From JAJRTE01 sp964418585 (GTDB lineage Bacteria > Myxococcota_A > UBA796 > JAJRTE01), in the NCBI GenBank assembly GCA_964418585.1, contig CAYQMG010000067.1, positions 1 through 64,000 on the forward strand: a DNA stretch of 64,000 bases, written 5' to 3'. The notes under the pieces are model-generated. The model was not told the origin of the DNA, did not search any database, and saw nothing but the letters and a program-made list of their open reading frames with translations. Of this stretch, positions 7,570 through 16,537 are shown in pieces. A program made the position numbers and the translations under genes. The stretch's first letter is position 1. Each line of letters begins with the position of its first letter.

Positions 7570-10158
7570 ATGTCCGAAGAGCTTGTCCTGATCGACGGGA
7601 CCAACTATGCATTTCGTGCCTTTTTTGCCATGCCGCCCATGTCCACCTCGAGCGGCTTTCCCACCGGGGCGCTGTTTGGGTTCAGCAAGATGTTGCTGTC
7701 TTACCTGTTGGGCAAGTATCCCCCCAGCCATATCGCGGTCGCGTTCGACCCCCCGGCTCCTTCGTTTCGAAAAACCATCTATCCCGAGTACAAGGCCCAA
7801 CGAAAGCCTGTGCCCCAGGAACTCCTCGACCAACTCCCACACGTGCGGCGCCTGACCGAGGCGCTCGGCGTGCGCTACTTCGAGGTCGACGGATTCGAGG
7901 CCGACGACATCATCGCCACGATCGCAACCCGAACGGCCCGTGAAGGGGTCGCTGTTCGAATCGTGAGCACGGACAAGGACTTGATGCAGCTTGTTTCGGA
8001 ACGGGTCGTCACCGAGGACACGATTCGGGGTGTGATATACGACCGGGAAACCGTGGAGGACAAGTGGGGGGTCCCGCCCGAGCGACTGCGTGACCTGTTC
8101 GCGCTCCAGGGCGACAGTTCGGACAACATCCCCGGGGTTCCCGGGATCGGACCCAAGAAAGCGCGGGCGTTGCTCGAGCAGTTCGAGACGGTCCCCAATC
8201 TACTGGCCCAGGTTGATCGTATCGAGAATGCGCGGATCCGCAAGTTGGTTGAGGCGCACCGGGATGCAGTGGAACTGAGCTACAGGCTGGTGGCCCTGCG
8301 GACCGACGTGCCGATCGAGTATGATCTGTCCGATCTCCGTCTGATTCCGCCGAGGGCGGAGCGATATGTGCCGGTGCTGAAGGAGCTGGAGTTTCGGACG
8401 CTGATCCGGGAGATTGAGGAGGAGGAGAGGCGGATTCCGGAGGCGTCGGTGGTACCAGTGAGGGGCGGGTCCGGGGTTGCGGAGGTGGAAGCGGCGATGG
8501 CCGGAGCCGAGACGGTGGGTATTGAGACGGTGGTGACCGATGGAGGTTCCGGGGAGGAGTTGAGCCTGTTTTTGTCCACGGAGGCCGAGCGGGTGTGGCA
8601 AGTGGTTGTTCGGTCGGACATCCAGGATGCGCCGGAGGTTCGGTGGGTGCGTTCGGTGCTTTCCGGGGGTCGGGTGGGCAAGGTGGGCCATGATCTCAAG
8701 CGTGTGATTTCGGATGCGTCCCGGTTTGGGCTTTCGGTTCGGGCTCTGGCCGGTGATACGATGGTGGCGGCGTATCTTCTGGACTCCTCCAAGGGGCGCT
8801 ACCCGTTCTGGAAGGTGTTCGAGTCCTCGACCGATTGCTTGTGCCCTCGAGTTCTGATGGGTGGAATGTCGCCACAGCAAGCGGCCTGTGTGCTGCGGGT
8901 GCACGATGTGCTGGCAGCGCGGCTGGAGCAGGACGAGATGATGGAGCTGTATCGGCGGATCGAGCTTCCGCTGATTCCGGTGTTGGAGCGGATGGAACGG
9001 TGGGGGATCCGGGTGGATGTGGCGCGTTTGCGTGCCCTGTCGAAAGAGCTTGGTGATGCGTTGTCGGAATCGGAGGCGCGGATTCATGCGTTGGCCGAGG
9101 AGCCGGTCAATCCGGCCTCTCCGAAACAGCTTCAGCGCATTCTGTTCGACAAGCTGAAGCTCCGCGTGGTGAAGAAGACCAAGACCGGGCCGTCCACGGA
9201 TCAGTCGGTCCTGGAGGAGCTTGCGTCGGAGCACCCGTTGCCGGCGGAGATTCTCAAGTTCCGGTCGATTGCGAAGTTGAAGAACACGTACGTGGACCCT
9301 TTGCCGGAGCTGGTGGATCCGGTCACGTCGAGGATTCATACCTCGTTCAACCAGACCGTGACCGCCACCGGCAGACTGAGTTCCTCGGATCCGAATCTGC
9401 AGAACATTCCGGTACGGGAAGAAGAGGGGCGTCGTATTCGGGAAGCGTTCGTGGCCGAGCCCGGGTACCGGCTTTTGTCGGCCGACTACAGTCAGATCGA
9501 ATTGCGGCTTCTGGCCCACTTTTCAGGGGATCAGGCGCTCAACGATGCCTTTTCGCGGGGCCTTGACGTGCATGCGGCGACGGCGGCGGAGGTATTCGGT
9601 GTGCCATTGGACCTGGTGACGCCCCAGATGCGGCGTTCGGCGAAGGCCATCAACTTCGGCATAGTGTACGGAATGGGTCCGTACCGGCTGGCTCGAGACC
9701 TTCGGATTTCGAGGAAGGAGGCGAAGCGGCACATTGAGCGCTATTTCGAGCGGTATGGTGGTGTGCGGGCCTATCTGGACGAGACACTGGCGAAGGGGCG
9801 GGAACGGGGATATGTTACCACGTTGTTCAAGCGGCGGCGCTACTTGCCGGAGCTGAGGGCGTCGAGCAGGCAGGTGCGTCAGGCGGCGGAGCGGATGGCC
9901 ATCAACATGCCCATCCAGGGGTCTGCCGCGGACATCATCAAGCTGGCGATGATTGCCGCCGAGGAGCGTCTGAACCAGGAGGTTCCCGCGGCCCGTTTGC
10001 TCCTCCAGGTGCATGACGAACTGGTGCTGGAGGTGCCCGAGGATCAGGTGGAGCGGACGGCCAAGGTGGTGCGGGAGTGTATGGAGAACGTGGTCCGGCT
10101 GAAGTGCCCCCTGGTGGTGGATGTGGGGCATGGAGCCAACTGGGCGGAGGCGCATTGA
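7570..10158 (+). CDS. polA: DNA polymerase I (862 aa), proofreading site apparently lost
   Basis: Start chosen at MSEELVLIDGTN, the usual PolA N-terminus; upstream in-frame codons lack homology. Residues 1-290 are the 5'-3' exonuclease/flap domain (DGTNYAFRAFFAMPP, GFEADDIIATIA, GDSSDNIPGVPGIGPKKA). The polymerase domain has motif A LLSADYSQIELR (D639), motif B RRSAKAINFGIVYG and motif C LLQVHDELV (D816). Between them a shortened 3'-5' exonuclease-like domain (about 310-450) lacks the DxE, NxxxD and YxxxD acidic residues, as in Taq polymerase. The enzyme fills gaps and removes RNA primers in repair and Okazaki fragment processing. It is about 65 aa shorter than E. coli PolA. Codons become G/T-ending from about 8400. 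Confidence 0.97.
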   Translation: MSEELVLIDGTNYAFRAFFAMPPMSTSSGFPTGALFGFSKMLLSYLLGKYPPSHIAVAFDPPAPSFRKTIYPEYKAQRKPVPQELLDQLPHVRRLTEALGVRYFEVDGFEADDIIATIATRTAREGVAVRIVSTDKDLMQLVSERVVTEDTIRGVIYDRETVEDKWGVPPERLRDLFALQGDSSDNIPGVPGIGPKKARALLEQFETVPNLLAQVDRIENARIRKLVEAHRDAVELSYRLVALRTDVPIEYDLSDLRLIPPRAERYVPVLKELEFRTLIREIEEEERRIPEASVVPVRGGSGVAEVEAAMAGAETVGIETVVTDGGSGEELSLFLSTEAERVWQVVVRSDIQDAPEVRWVRSVLSGGRVGKVGHDLKRVISDASRFGLSVRALAGDTMVAAYLLDSSKGRYPFWKVFESSTDCLCPRVLMGGMSPQQAACVLRVHDVLAARLEQDEMMELYRRIELPLIPVLERMERWGIRVDVARLRALSKELGDALSESEARIHALAEEPVNPASPKQLQRILFDKLKLRVVKKTKTGPSTDQSVLEELASEHPLPAEILKFRSIAKLKNTYVDPLPELVDPVTSRIHTSFNQTVTATGRLSSSDPNLQNIPVREEEGRRIREAFVAEPGYRLLSADYSQIELRLLAHFSGDQALNDAFSRGLDVHAATAAEVFGVPLDLVTPQMRRSAKAINFGIVYGMGPYRLARDLRISRKEAKRHIERYFERYGGVRAYLDETLAKGRERGYVTTLFKRRRYLPELRASSRQVRQAAERMAINMPIQGSAADIIKLAMIAAEERLNQEVPAARLLLQVHDELVLEVPEDQVERTAKVVRECMENVVRLKCPLVVDVGHGANWAEAH

Positions 10159-10184
10159 TTACACGGACCATTGTTCGCATTGCG

Positions 10185-10853
10185 ATGAATAAACTCTCCA
10201 GTGTTTCGTCCGATTCAACGGGAGGCGGATCGCGGGCGAAGCGTCGGCGGCGACGTGTGACCGGCGTGCACGGGGGACGGCCGTCTCCGGACCGGGATTT
10301 GCATCTGGTGGAACGAGCGCGCCGTGGGGATCGGAACGCCTTTCGGCAGTTGGTGCTGGCCTACCAGGAGCGCATTTTCGTGGTCGTGCGTGGCATGGTG
10401 CGCAACCAGGAAGATGCGCGGGACATTGCGCAGGAGGTTTTCATCAAGGCATATGCCTCGCTGGATTCGTTTCGTGGTCAATCGTCATTCTATACCTGGC
10501 TTTACAGGATAGCGGTGAACATGGCCATCGACTTCCGGCGGAAGATGGATCGGAAGCAGGAATCGGAGTATGACGATCGGCGCGAGGCTGATGGAGCGGA
10601 AGGCGCGTTTGTGCCGGACGCGACGCGGCTTTCGCCTGAGCGTGCATTGAAGGACAAGGAGTTGGGACGTCACATCATGGCGGCCGTGGCGCGTCTTCCT
10701 GAGGAGCAGCGGACCGCGATTGTGCTCAGGGAACTGGAGGGGCTCTCTTACAAGGAGATCGCCGAGGTGATGAAGTGCTCCCAGGGCACGGTGATGTCGC
10801 GGCTTTTCTACGGACGCAAGAAGCTTCAGGAGAGCCTGAAAGACTTCCTCTGA
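10185..10853 (+). CDS. RNA polymerase ECF-type sigma factor (222 aa)
   Basis: Begins 26 nt after polA; ATG 10185 was chosen because the longer frame overlaps polA and its extra sequence is a shadow. A basic, Ser/Arg-rich N-terminal tail of about 45 residues precedes sigma region 2 (YQERIFVVVRGMVRNQEDAR, then DIAQEVFIKAYASLDSFRG and FYTWLYRIAVNMAIDF). After an acidic linker comes region 4 with a helix-turn-helix (LPEEQRTAIVLRELEGLSYK, then EIAEVMKCSQGTVMSRLFYG). It directs RNA polymerase to stress promoters. It is followed at 10875 by a single-pass membrane protein of anti-sigma type, the normal partner arrangement (RpoE/RseA-like). Regulation is therefore probably by membrane sequestration. 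Confidence 0.93.
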   Translation: MNKLSSVSSDSTGGGSRAKRRRRRVTGVHGGRPSPDRDLHLVERARRGDRNAFRQLVLAYQERIFVVVRGMVRNQEDARDIAQEVFIKAYASLDSFRGQSSFYTWLYRIAVNMAIDFRRKMDRKQESEYDDRREADGAEGAFVPDATRLSPERALKDKELGRHIMAAVARLPEEQRTAIVLRELEGLSYKEIAEVMKCSQGTVMSRLFYGRKKLQESLKDFL

Positions 10854-10874
10854 CCGTGGAGGGAGGAGAGGGCA

Positions 10875-11525
10875 GTGAAGAAGAGCAAGCACCTGTCGAG
10901 CCTGGAAGAGCAACTCACGCGGTACCTGGACGGCGAGATGTCGCCGGAGGAGGCGGATCGTTTCGAGGCCCGGATGGAAACCGACCCCGTTTTGCAGGCG
11001 TCCCTTGAGGGCATGGCTCGACTGGGTGACCTGTTGAGAGCGGGCGGTCGTGCAGAGGTCTCGGAGATGGATTTCTCCGGTTTCTGGGAGGGCGTGGAAT
11101 CTCGTATCGAATGGGTGCCGGCCGAGTCGGCGCGGTCCCAGGGATCTCGGGCCGGTTCCGGGTGGTGGACGCGCGTCAAGGCCTGGTTCTGGGAGACTTC
11201 CTGGCGGCCGGTCGCGGTGGGGACGTTGGTGGGGGCTCTCCTCCTTTCGATGATCCTGCCCCGGTACCTGGTTGAGCAGGAGCGGGACAGCGGGCTTTTC
11301 GCCGAGAAGGATCCCTACATCCAGGACGGTGAGATCGTGGAAGGCGAACTTGAGACCTCTTCCGGCACCGAGCAGGATGTGGTGGTGGCCTCCAACGACC
11401 GGGTCGTCAACACCGATGGCGTGGAAGTGGTGAGCGTCTCCGAGGGGGCTTCGGTATACGTGGTCAACGGCGCCACGATCATCTGGGTCACCGACGAAGA
11501 TGGCGGAGAAGGGGCAGCGATATGA
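10875..11525 (+). CDS. Membrane anti-sigma factor (216 aa)
   Basis: GTG start at 10875 behind a long purine-rich ribosome site (GGAGGGAGGAGAG). The cytoplasmic N-terminus (LEEQLTRYLDGEMSPEEADR) is the anti-sigma helical fold seen in RskA/RsiW-like proteins, without the zinc-binding H-C-C. One membrane segment lies at about 112-135 (VAVGTLVGALLLSMIL). The roughly 80-residue outer part ends in a strand-rich VYVVNGATIIWVTDED, a tail typical of myxobacterial anti-sigma factors. It presumably holds the preceding sigma factor at the inner membrane until an envelope signal. The stop overlaps the next ATG as ATGA. Confidence 0.82.
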   Translation: MKKSKHLSSLEEQLTRYLDGEMSPEEADRFEARMETDPVLQASLEGMARLGDLLRAGGRAEVSEMDFSGFWEGVESRIEWVPAESARSQGSRAGSGWWTRVKAWFWETSWRPVAVGTLVGALLLSMILPRYLVEQERDSGLFAEKDPYIQDGEIVEGELETSSGTEQDVVVASNDRVVNTDGVEVVSVSEGASVYVVNGATIIWVTDEDGGEGAAI

Positions 11526-12106
11526 AATGGGGCAGCATTTCCATGGTCGCCTGGGGGGTGGCGCTGGCCATCAGCCTCCTCCCATGGATTGCCGGTGCCC
11601 AGGCGGGACCGGGTTCGGGACATCGCGGTGGAACGGTGGGCCTGGCAGCGTCCTCCACGGTGACCCCGCAGGTCGCCCAGCGGGTTGGCCCTCCGCCGCC
11701 CCCGGCCGCACGACGGGGGCCCTTCCGTCGGCCGGTGGAAATTCGGATGATGGTCATCCACGCCAGCAACGACTTCGTCGGATATGACCGGGCCATCGTG
11801 CACCTGCGGCGTCACCTGGCCTTTCTCAACTATCGCGGGTTCAGACTTCTTTACCAGAACGAGGTCCTGCTGCGACCCGGAGCCACGCGCCGGATGGGGC
11901 TGTTTGATGGCAATACCATTGAAGTCACCCTGAAATCGGCCACCTGGGAAAGGGCCGAGCTGCACATTCGGATGTTCAATCGGTCCAGACCTTCCGTTGC
12001 TCTGCTGGACACCATCGTTCTGGTCACGCGACGCGGAACCTTTTTCGTCGGTGGTCCCAGGTACAACGGGGGGGTTTTGATTCTGCCCATTACCGCGTGG
12101 TATTGA
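11522..12106 (+). CDS. Secreted hypothetical protein of the sigma/anti-sigma operon (194 aa)
   Basis: Translation is coupled to the anti-sigma gene through ATGA at 11522-11525. An N-terminal signal peptide is evident (MVAWGVALAISLLPWIAGAQA, cleavage near AQA), so the product is periplasmic or exported. After a Pro-rich linker the mature part is beta-rich: EIRMMVIHASNDFVGYDRA, YRGFRLLYQNEVLL and a C-terminal GGVLILPITAWY. No family was recognised. Its place in the cassette suggests it senses or modulates the envelope state read by the sigma/anti-sigma pair; this is inference from position. Confidence 0.75.
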   Translation: MKWGSISMVAWGVALAISLLPWIAGAQAGPGSGHRGGTVGLAASSTVTPQVAQRVGPPPPPAARRGPFRRPVEIRMMVIHASNDFVGYDRAIVHLRRHLAFLNYRGFRLLYQNEVLLRPGATRRMGLFDGNTIEVTLKSATWERAELHIRMFNRSRPSVALLDTIVLVTRRGTFFVGGPRYNGGVLILPITAWY

Positions 12107-12198
12107 CCTCGGCGCCCCGGGCCGAGACCGGAGCCGGGCGCCAGGCCCGGTCGAATCGGATCGTGCGGCCCGCAACGCTTCGGACGGGTGCTCCCGCC

Positions 12199-13017
12199 AT
12201 GAGAAATGCCCAAGTTCTTATCGTGACCCTGTTGCTGGGCCTGGTGGCATGTGCTGGTCCTCGCACCGAGTCGCGACCTTCCGTTCCCAGACACCCGTTG
12301 ACCCGGTGGCACAAGGTATTTCGGGGGGGCACACCTTGGAGATTGACCGCAGACGGCGTCGAGATCAAGGGAATCGGTGTCCCGAGGACACCGGGAAAGC
12401 CACGAACCGTCACCTGGATCTGGGAGACCTACCATCAGGCCATCGACCGCTGGTCTGCTCACTACGCTGTCCCAGCGGAACTCATCGTCGCCATCATTGC
12501 CACCGAGGCAGTACCAGCTCGAGGTGCGCCGGGGTACACGCGGAGTCCGGAGAGCCTTCGGCGCGAGGGCGGGTACGTCTCAGTGGCCCGAACGCCGCAC
12601 CTGCTCGCCGCAGGCCTCATGCAGACCACCATTGCCACCGCCCGGGCCGTGATGGAGCGGGAAGGTGTGGCCCCGGCCAGGATTGATGATCGGTGGCTGT
12701 TCGATCCGGATCATGCCATTCGAGCAGGAACGGCCTATGTGGCCTTGCAGGCTCGAGGCGAGATGTGCAACCTGGCCACCATGCTGGATCCCCCGGTGGC
12801 GGTGGCGGCCTATCATGCTGGCGGGGTCTTTCGTATGGGTGGACGGAACAACATCTGGAAAATGCGTCAGTACCCGCGGCGGACCGGGCGCCATCTGGAT
12901 CGTGCCATGGCCTTTTTCAACGATGCGGTGGCCGCCCTGGAGCATCATCCGGTACAGCCCACCTTTACCTACCGCTGGTTCGTTCGGCACCCACCGCCCT
13001 GGCCACGTCACGGATGA
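12199..13017 (+). CDS. Lytic transglycosylase (SLT domain) lipoprotein (272 aa)
   Basis: ATG 12199 starts a short lipoprotein signal (VLIVTLLLGLVAC, lipobox Cys18); the frame is open further upstream but the extra residues have no signal sequence. Residues about 75-235 form a transglycosylase SLT domain: the catalytic Glu is E103 in PAELIVAIIATEA, followed by the diagnostic AAGLMQTTIATA and later GTAYVALQ and PVAVAAYHAGG. Such enzymes cleave the MurNAc-GlcNAc bond of peptidoglycan with formation of 1,6-anhydro ends. It is probably anchored to the outer membrane facing the periplasm. It lies 92 nt after the secreted protein, so it may belong to the sigma-factor operon. Confidence 0.88.
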   Translation: MRNAQVLIVTLLLGLVACAGPRTESRPSVPRHPLTRWHKVFRGGTPWRLTADGVEIKGIGVPRTPGKPRTVTWIWETYHQAIDRWSAHYAVPAELIVAIIATEAVPARGAPGYTRSPESLRREGGYVSVARTPHLLAAGLMQTTIATARAVMEREGVAPARIDDRWLFDPDHAIRAGTAYVALQARGEMCNLATMLDPPVAVAAYHAGGVFRMGGRNNIWKMRQYPRRTGRHLDRAMAFFNDAVAALEHHPVQPTFTYRWFVRHPPPWPRHG

Positions 13018-13056
13018 GCGGTTCGAATACGACAATGCACCCAGGCAGGAACGGAA

Positions 13057-13767
13057 ATGGAGCAACGGGGACAGGCAGCCTTTTTCGACCTTGACCGCAC
13101 GCTCATCGCGGTCAACAGTGCGGCGTTGTGGATTCGGTACGAGTATGCGCAGGGGCGGATCAGCCGAGGTCAGCTTGCCGAGGCTGTGTTCTGGTTTGCC
13201 GGATACCGTGTCGGGCTGGTGGAGGTGGAGGTGGGGATCCGGCGAGCGGCGGCGAGCATGCGGGGTCGGGTGGAGGCCGAGGTGGATGCCGCGGTTCAGG
13301 CCTGGTTCGACGATGCCATCAGTCCGACCTTCCTGGTGGAAGGGCGGGAAGCAGTGGAGGCACATCGGGCACAGGGGCATGCGGTGGTCCTGCTCACCAG
13401 TTCTTCCCCGTACATCAGTGGCCTCGTCCAGAAGGAGTTGAACCTGGATGATGTGCTTTGTACGCGGTTCGAGGTGAAGGACGGGGTGTTCACCGGTCGG
13501 ATCGTGCCACCGGTCTGCTACGGAGAGGGCAAGGTCGCCGCTGCTTCGGCCTGGGCGCTTGAGGCCGGGGTGGACCTGTCCAGGAGCTACTTCTACACCG
13601 ACTCGCACTCGGATTTGCCCATGCTCGATGCGGTGGGACATCCTCGGGTCGTGAACCCGGACCCGAGGTTGGCTCGAGTGGCCAGGAAGCGGGGGTGGCG
13701 GGTCCTCCGGTGGGCACGGACCGGGCCGATCGTTCCTCGAGCCGGGGAGTCGTCCGGGGGTTTGTGA
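13057..13767 (+). CDS. HAD-IB family phosphatase (SerB/CicA-like, 236 aa)
   Basis: All four haloacid dehalogenase motifs are visible: motif I AFFDLDRTLI (nucleophile Asp near residue 11), motif II VVLLTSSSP, a conserved Lys in the GEGKVAAA region, and motif IV FYTDSHSDLPML. The cap region between motifs I and II fits subclass IB. Members hydrolyse small phosphate esters such as phosphoserine or lysophosphatidic acid; the substrate cannot be told here. It starts 39 nt after the transglycosylase gene in the same direction and ends 27 nt from the convergent alaS. Confidence 0.88.
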   Translation: MEQRGQAAFFDLDRTLIAVNSAALWIRYEYAQGRISRGQLAEAVFWFAGYRVGLVEVEVGIRRAAASMRGRVEAEVDAAVQAWFDDAISPTFLVEGREAVEAHRAQGHAVVLLTSSSPYISGLVQKELNLDDVLCTRFEVKDGVFTGRIVPPVCYGEGKVAAASAWALEAGVDLSRSYFYTDSHSDLPMLDAVGHPRVVNPDPRLARVARKRGWRVLRWARTGPIVPRAGESSGGL

Positions 13768-13794
13768 TCGGGGGTGCGGTCGGTTGAGGGGGGG

Positions 13795-16518
13795 TCAGGA
13801 GGCGATGGCTGCCACCACGTCGTAGACGGCGTCCAGGGCATTCGCAAGCTGGTCCGGGGCGCGGCCTCCGGCCTGGGCGAGGGTGGGACTGCCGCCGCCT
13901 CGCCCCTCGATCCTGGGCGCCAGTTCCTGCACGATACGGCGGGCCGGGAACCGGTCCTTGAGGTCACCGGTGACCGAGACCAGCAGGGTGGCCTTGTCGT
14001 TCTGGCGTGCGCCGAGGCACACGATGCCGCTGCCGAGGCGATCTCGCAGCCGGTCCGCGCGCGACCGGAGGGCCTTGGGGTTGTCAGCCTCCACCTCGAC
14101 GCTCAGCACCTGCACCCCGGCGACGGTCCGGGTTCGGGCCGCCAGGTCAGGGCCGGTTTCACCCTCGGCGATTCGCTGCTTGAGTGTCTCGATGGTTCGA
14201 TCCCGGTCTCGAATTTCCTCCAGGAGTCTGCGCACCTTGCCCGGGAGGTCCCCGGGGGTGACCTTGAGCGTGTCACACAGGGTGCGCAGGTGTGTCTCGT
14301 GATCCCGGAGGCGCTCGAGCACGCCGAGGCCGGTCACGGCCTCGATGCGGCGTACGCCGGCCTGGATACCGCCCTCGGACACGAGCCGGAACAGCCCGAT
14401 CTGACCTGTGCGGGCCACGTGGGTGCCCCCGCACAACTCCGCGCTCACACCGGGGACTTCCACGACGCGGACCGTGGCGCCGTATTTCTCGCCGAAGAGT
14501 GCGGTCACGCCCTGGGCCATGGCCTCCTGGAGGGGTCGTTGAGACACCTCGAGGGGGTGGTCTTCAAGGATCCGTTCGTTGATCCAGTCCTCCACGGCCG
14601 TCCGCTCTTCTGGAGACAGGGGCTTGAAATGGACGAAGTCGAACCGGAGCCGGTCCGGGGCCACCAGGGAGCCGCGCTGAGCCACGTGGGGGCCGAGGCA
14701 TGCCCGGAGCGCCGCCTGCAACAGGTGCGTGGCCGTGTGGTTGCGTCGAATGGCGGCTCGACGCGGCGCGTCCACCTCGAGCAAGACCCAGTCGCCCACC
14801 TGCAATCGGCCGGTTTCCACCTTGCCCCGGTGCACAATCAGGCCATCCACTGGTGTTTGGGTGTCGGCGACGCGAAACGCTGCCCCGGCCTCTTGCTCCG
14901 GAGTGTTCCCGGAAACCAGCCCTGCCTGGAGTGGACAGGGATCCCCTACCTGCTCGAGGGGCAGGATGCAGCGGATCCGACCCGTATCGCCAACCTGGCC
15001 GCCGGACTCTCCATAGAACGGCGTCACCTGGACCACCAACTCGCCCGTGTCGCCCTTTGACAGCACAGGAACGGAGCGGCCGTCCTGTACCAGTGCCAGG
15101 ATGGGGGCCACCGCGCGGGTCCCGTCGTACCCCACGAACTCGGACGCGATCCCTGCCGCCTTGAGTTCCTGGTATACACTGGATACGGCTTGCTCGCCCG
15201 AGCCTTTCCAGGCACTGCGGGCCATCGCCCGCTGTCTCGATAGCTGAGCTTCGAAGCCGTCCAGGTCGACCTCGAGTCCATCCTCGGCCGCGATGATCTG
15301 GGTCAGGTCCAGGGGGAAACCGTAGGTGTCGGACAGCAGAAAGGCGAATTCCCCGGACAGTTCCTTTTTTCCGTCGGCGCGCACGCGCTGCGCTTCCTCC
15401 CGGTAGAGGCGCAGTCCCTTGTCCAGTGTCTCCGCGAATCGCTCCTCCTCGTTTCCCACCACTTCCAGCAGGTAGCTCTCCCGATCCTTCAGTTCCGGGA
15501 ACGCGTCGCCCATGACCTCCACCACTTTCTCCACCGCCCTGTGCAAGAACGGCCCGCGCAGGTCCAGCTTGACTCCGTGTCGAATGGCCCGGCGCATGAT
15601 CCGGCGCAGCACATAACCTCGAGCCTCGTTGGAGGGGACCACCCCGTCGCCGATCAGGAAGGCGGTGGCCCGCGCGTGGTCTGCGATGACGCGCATGGAC
15701 ACGTCATGCGCCTCGTTCCGACCGTAAGGGATACCGCACAGGCTCGACACCACCTCGATGATGGGCATGAACAGGTCCGTATCGTAATTGCTGCGCTTGT
15801 CCTGGAGCACTGCGGCCAGCCGCTCCAGGCCCATACCCGTGTCGATCGAGGGTCGAGGGAGTTCGGTCATCGTGCCGTCCGAGGCCCGTTCGTACTGCAT
15901 GAACACGAGGTTCCAGATCTCGAGGAATCCTTCCGGGTCTCCGTCCGGGCCGGCCGGGTTGAGTCCGTGTCCGTCCCTGGCCATCAGGTCGAGGTGGATT
16001 TCGGAGCAGGGGCCACACGGGCCGGTGTCGCCCATGGCCCAGAAGTTGTCTTTTTCCCCCATGCGCACGATGCGTCGTTCCGGGAGGCCCACCACTTCCC
16101 GCCACAGTGTGAACGCCTCCTCGTCGTCGCGAAAGATGGTCACCCAGAGCTTGTCCCCATCGATGCCGTAGACTCGAGTCAGCAGGTCCCAGGCATAGTA
16201 GATGGCCTCGCGCTTGAAATAGTCTCCAAAGCTGAAATTGCCGAGCATCTCGAAAAACGTGTGGTGCCGGGGCGTCACCCCCACGTTCTCCAGATCGTTG
16301 TGCTTCCCGCTGACACGCAAACACTTCTGCACCGAGGTCGCCCGGGTGTAGCCCCGGCGCTCCTCCCCGGTGAACACATTCTTGAATTGCACCATCCCCG
16401 CATTCGTGAAAAACAGCGTGGGATCGTTCCGCGGAATCAGGGGTGAGCTTTCGACCACCGTGTGATCGTGCTTGGCAAAATAGTCCAGGAAGGACCGGCG
16501 AATCGTGGCACCATCCAT
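13795..16518 (-). CDS. alaS: Alanine--tRNA ligase (907 aa)
   Basis: Start taken at MDGATIRRSFLDYFAKHDH, the conserved AlaRS N-terminus, with AAGGAG 12 nt upstream; the longer frame runs into the pilT 3' end. The class II catalytic core is at 1-250 (PLIPRNDPTLFFTNAGMVQF, RHHTFFEMLGNFSFGDYFK). The editing domain has its zinc-binding HxxxH in NHTATHLL (about residue 590) and C-x3-H in CGGTH (about 693). The C-terminal DHHA1 domain ends with the Gly-rich GGRGGGSPTLAQAGG. It charges tRNA-Ala and removes mischarged Ser/Gly. It lies 19 nt downstream of pilT on the same strand, so the two are probably cotranscribed. Confidence 0.97.
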   Translation of the reverse strand: MDGATIRRSFLDYFAKHDHTVVESSPLIPRNDPTLFFTNAGMVQFKNVFTGEERRGYTRATSVQKCLRVSGKHNDLENVGVTPRHHTFFEMLGNFSFGDYFKREAIYYAWDLLTRVYGIDGDKLWVTIFRDDEEAFTLWREVVGLPERRIVRMGEKDNFWAMGDTGPCGPCSEIHLDLMARDGHGLNPAGPDGDPEGFLEIWNLVFMQYERASDGTMTELPRPSIDTGMGLERLAAVLQDKRSNYDTDLFMPIIEVVSSLCGIPYGRNEAHDVSMRVIADHARATAFLIGDGVVPSNEARGYVLRRIMRRAIRHGVKLDLRGPFLHRAVEKVVEVMGDAFPELKDRESYLLEVVGNEEERFAETLDKGLRLYREEAQRVRADGKKELSGEFAFLLSDTYGFPLDLTQIIAAEDGLEVDLDGFEAQLSRQRAMARSAWKGSGEQAVSSVYQELKAAGIASEFVGYDGTRAVAPILALVQDGRSVPVLSKGDTGELVVQVTPFYGESGGQVGDTGRIRCILPLEQVGDPCPLQAGLVSGNTPEQEAGAAFRVADTQTPVDGLIVHRGKVETGRLQVGDWVLLEVDAPRRAAIRRNHTATHLLQAALRACLGPHVAQRGSLVAPDRLRFDFVHFKPLSPEERTAVEDWINERILEDHPLEVSQRPLQEAMAQGVTALFGEKYGATVRVVEVPGVSAELCGGTHVARTGQIGLFRLVSEGGIQAGVRRIEAVTGLGVLERLRDHETHLRTLCDTLKVTPGDLPGKVRRLLEEIRDRDRTIETLKQRIAEGETGPDLAARTRTVAGVQVLSVEVEADNPKALRSRADRLRDRLGSGIVCLGARQNDKATLLVSVTGDLKDRFPARRIVQELAPRIEGRGGGSPTLAQAGGRAPDQLANALDAVYDVVAAIAS

Positions 16519-16537
16519 GTCGCGTGCAAGCTCCTTG

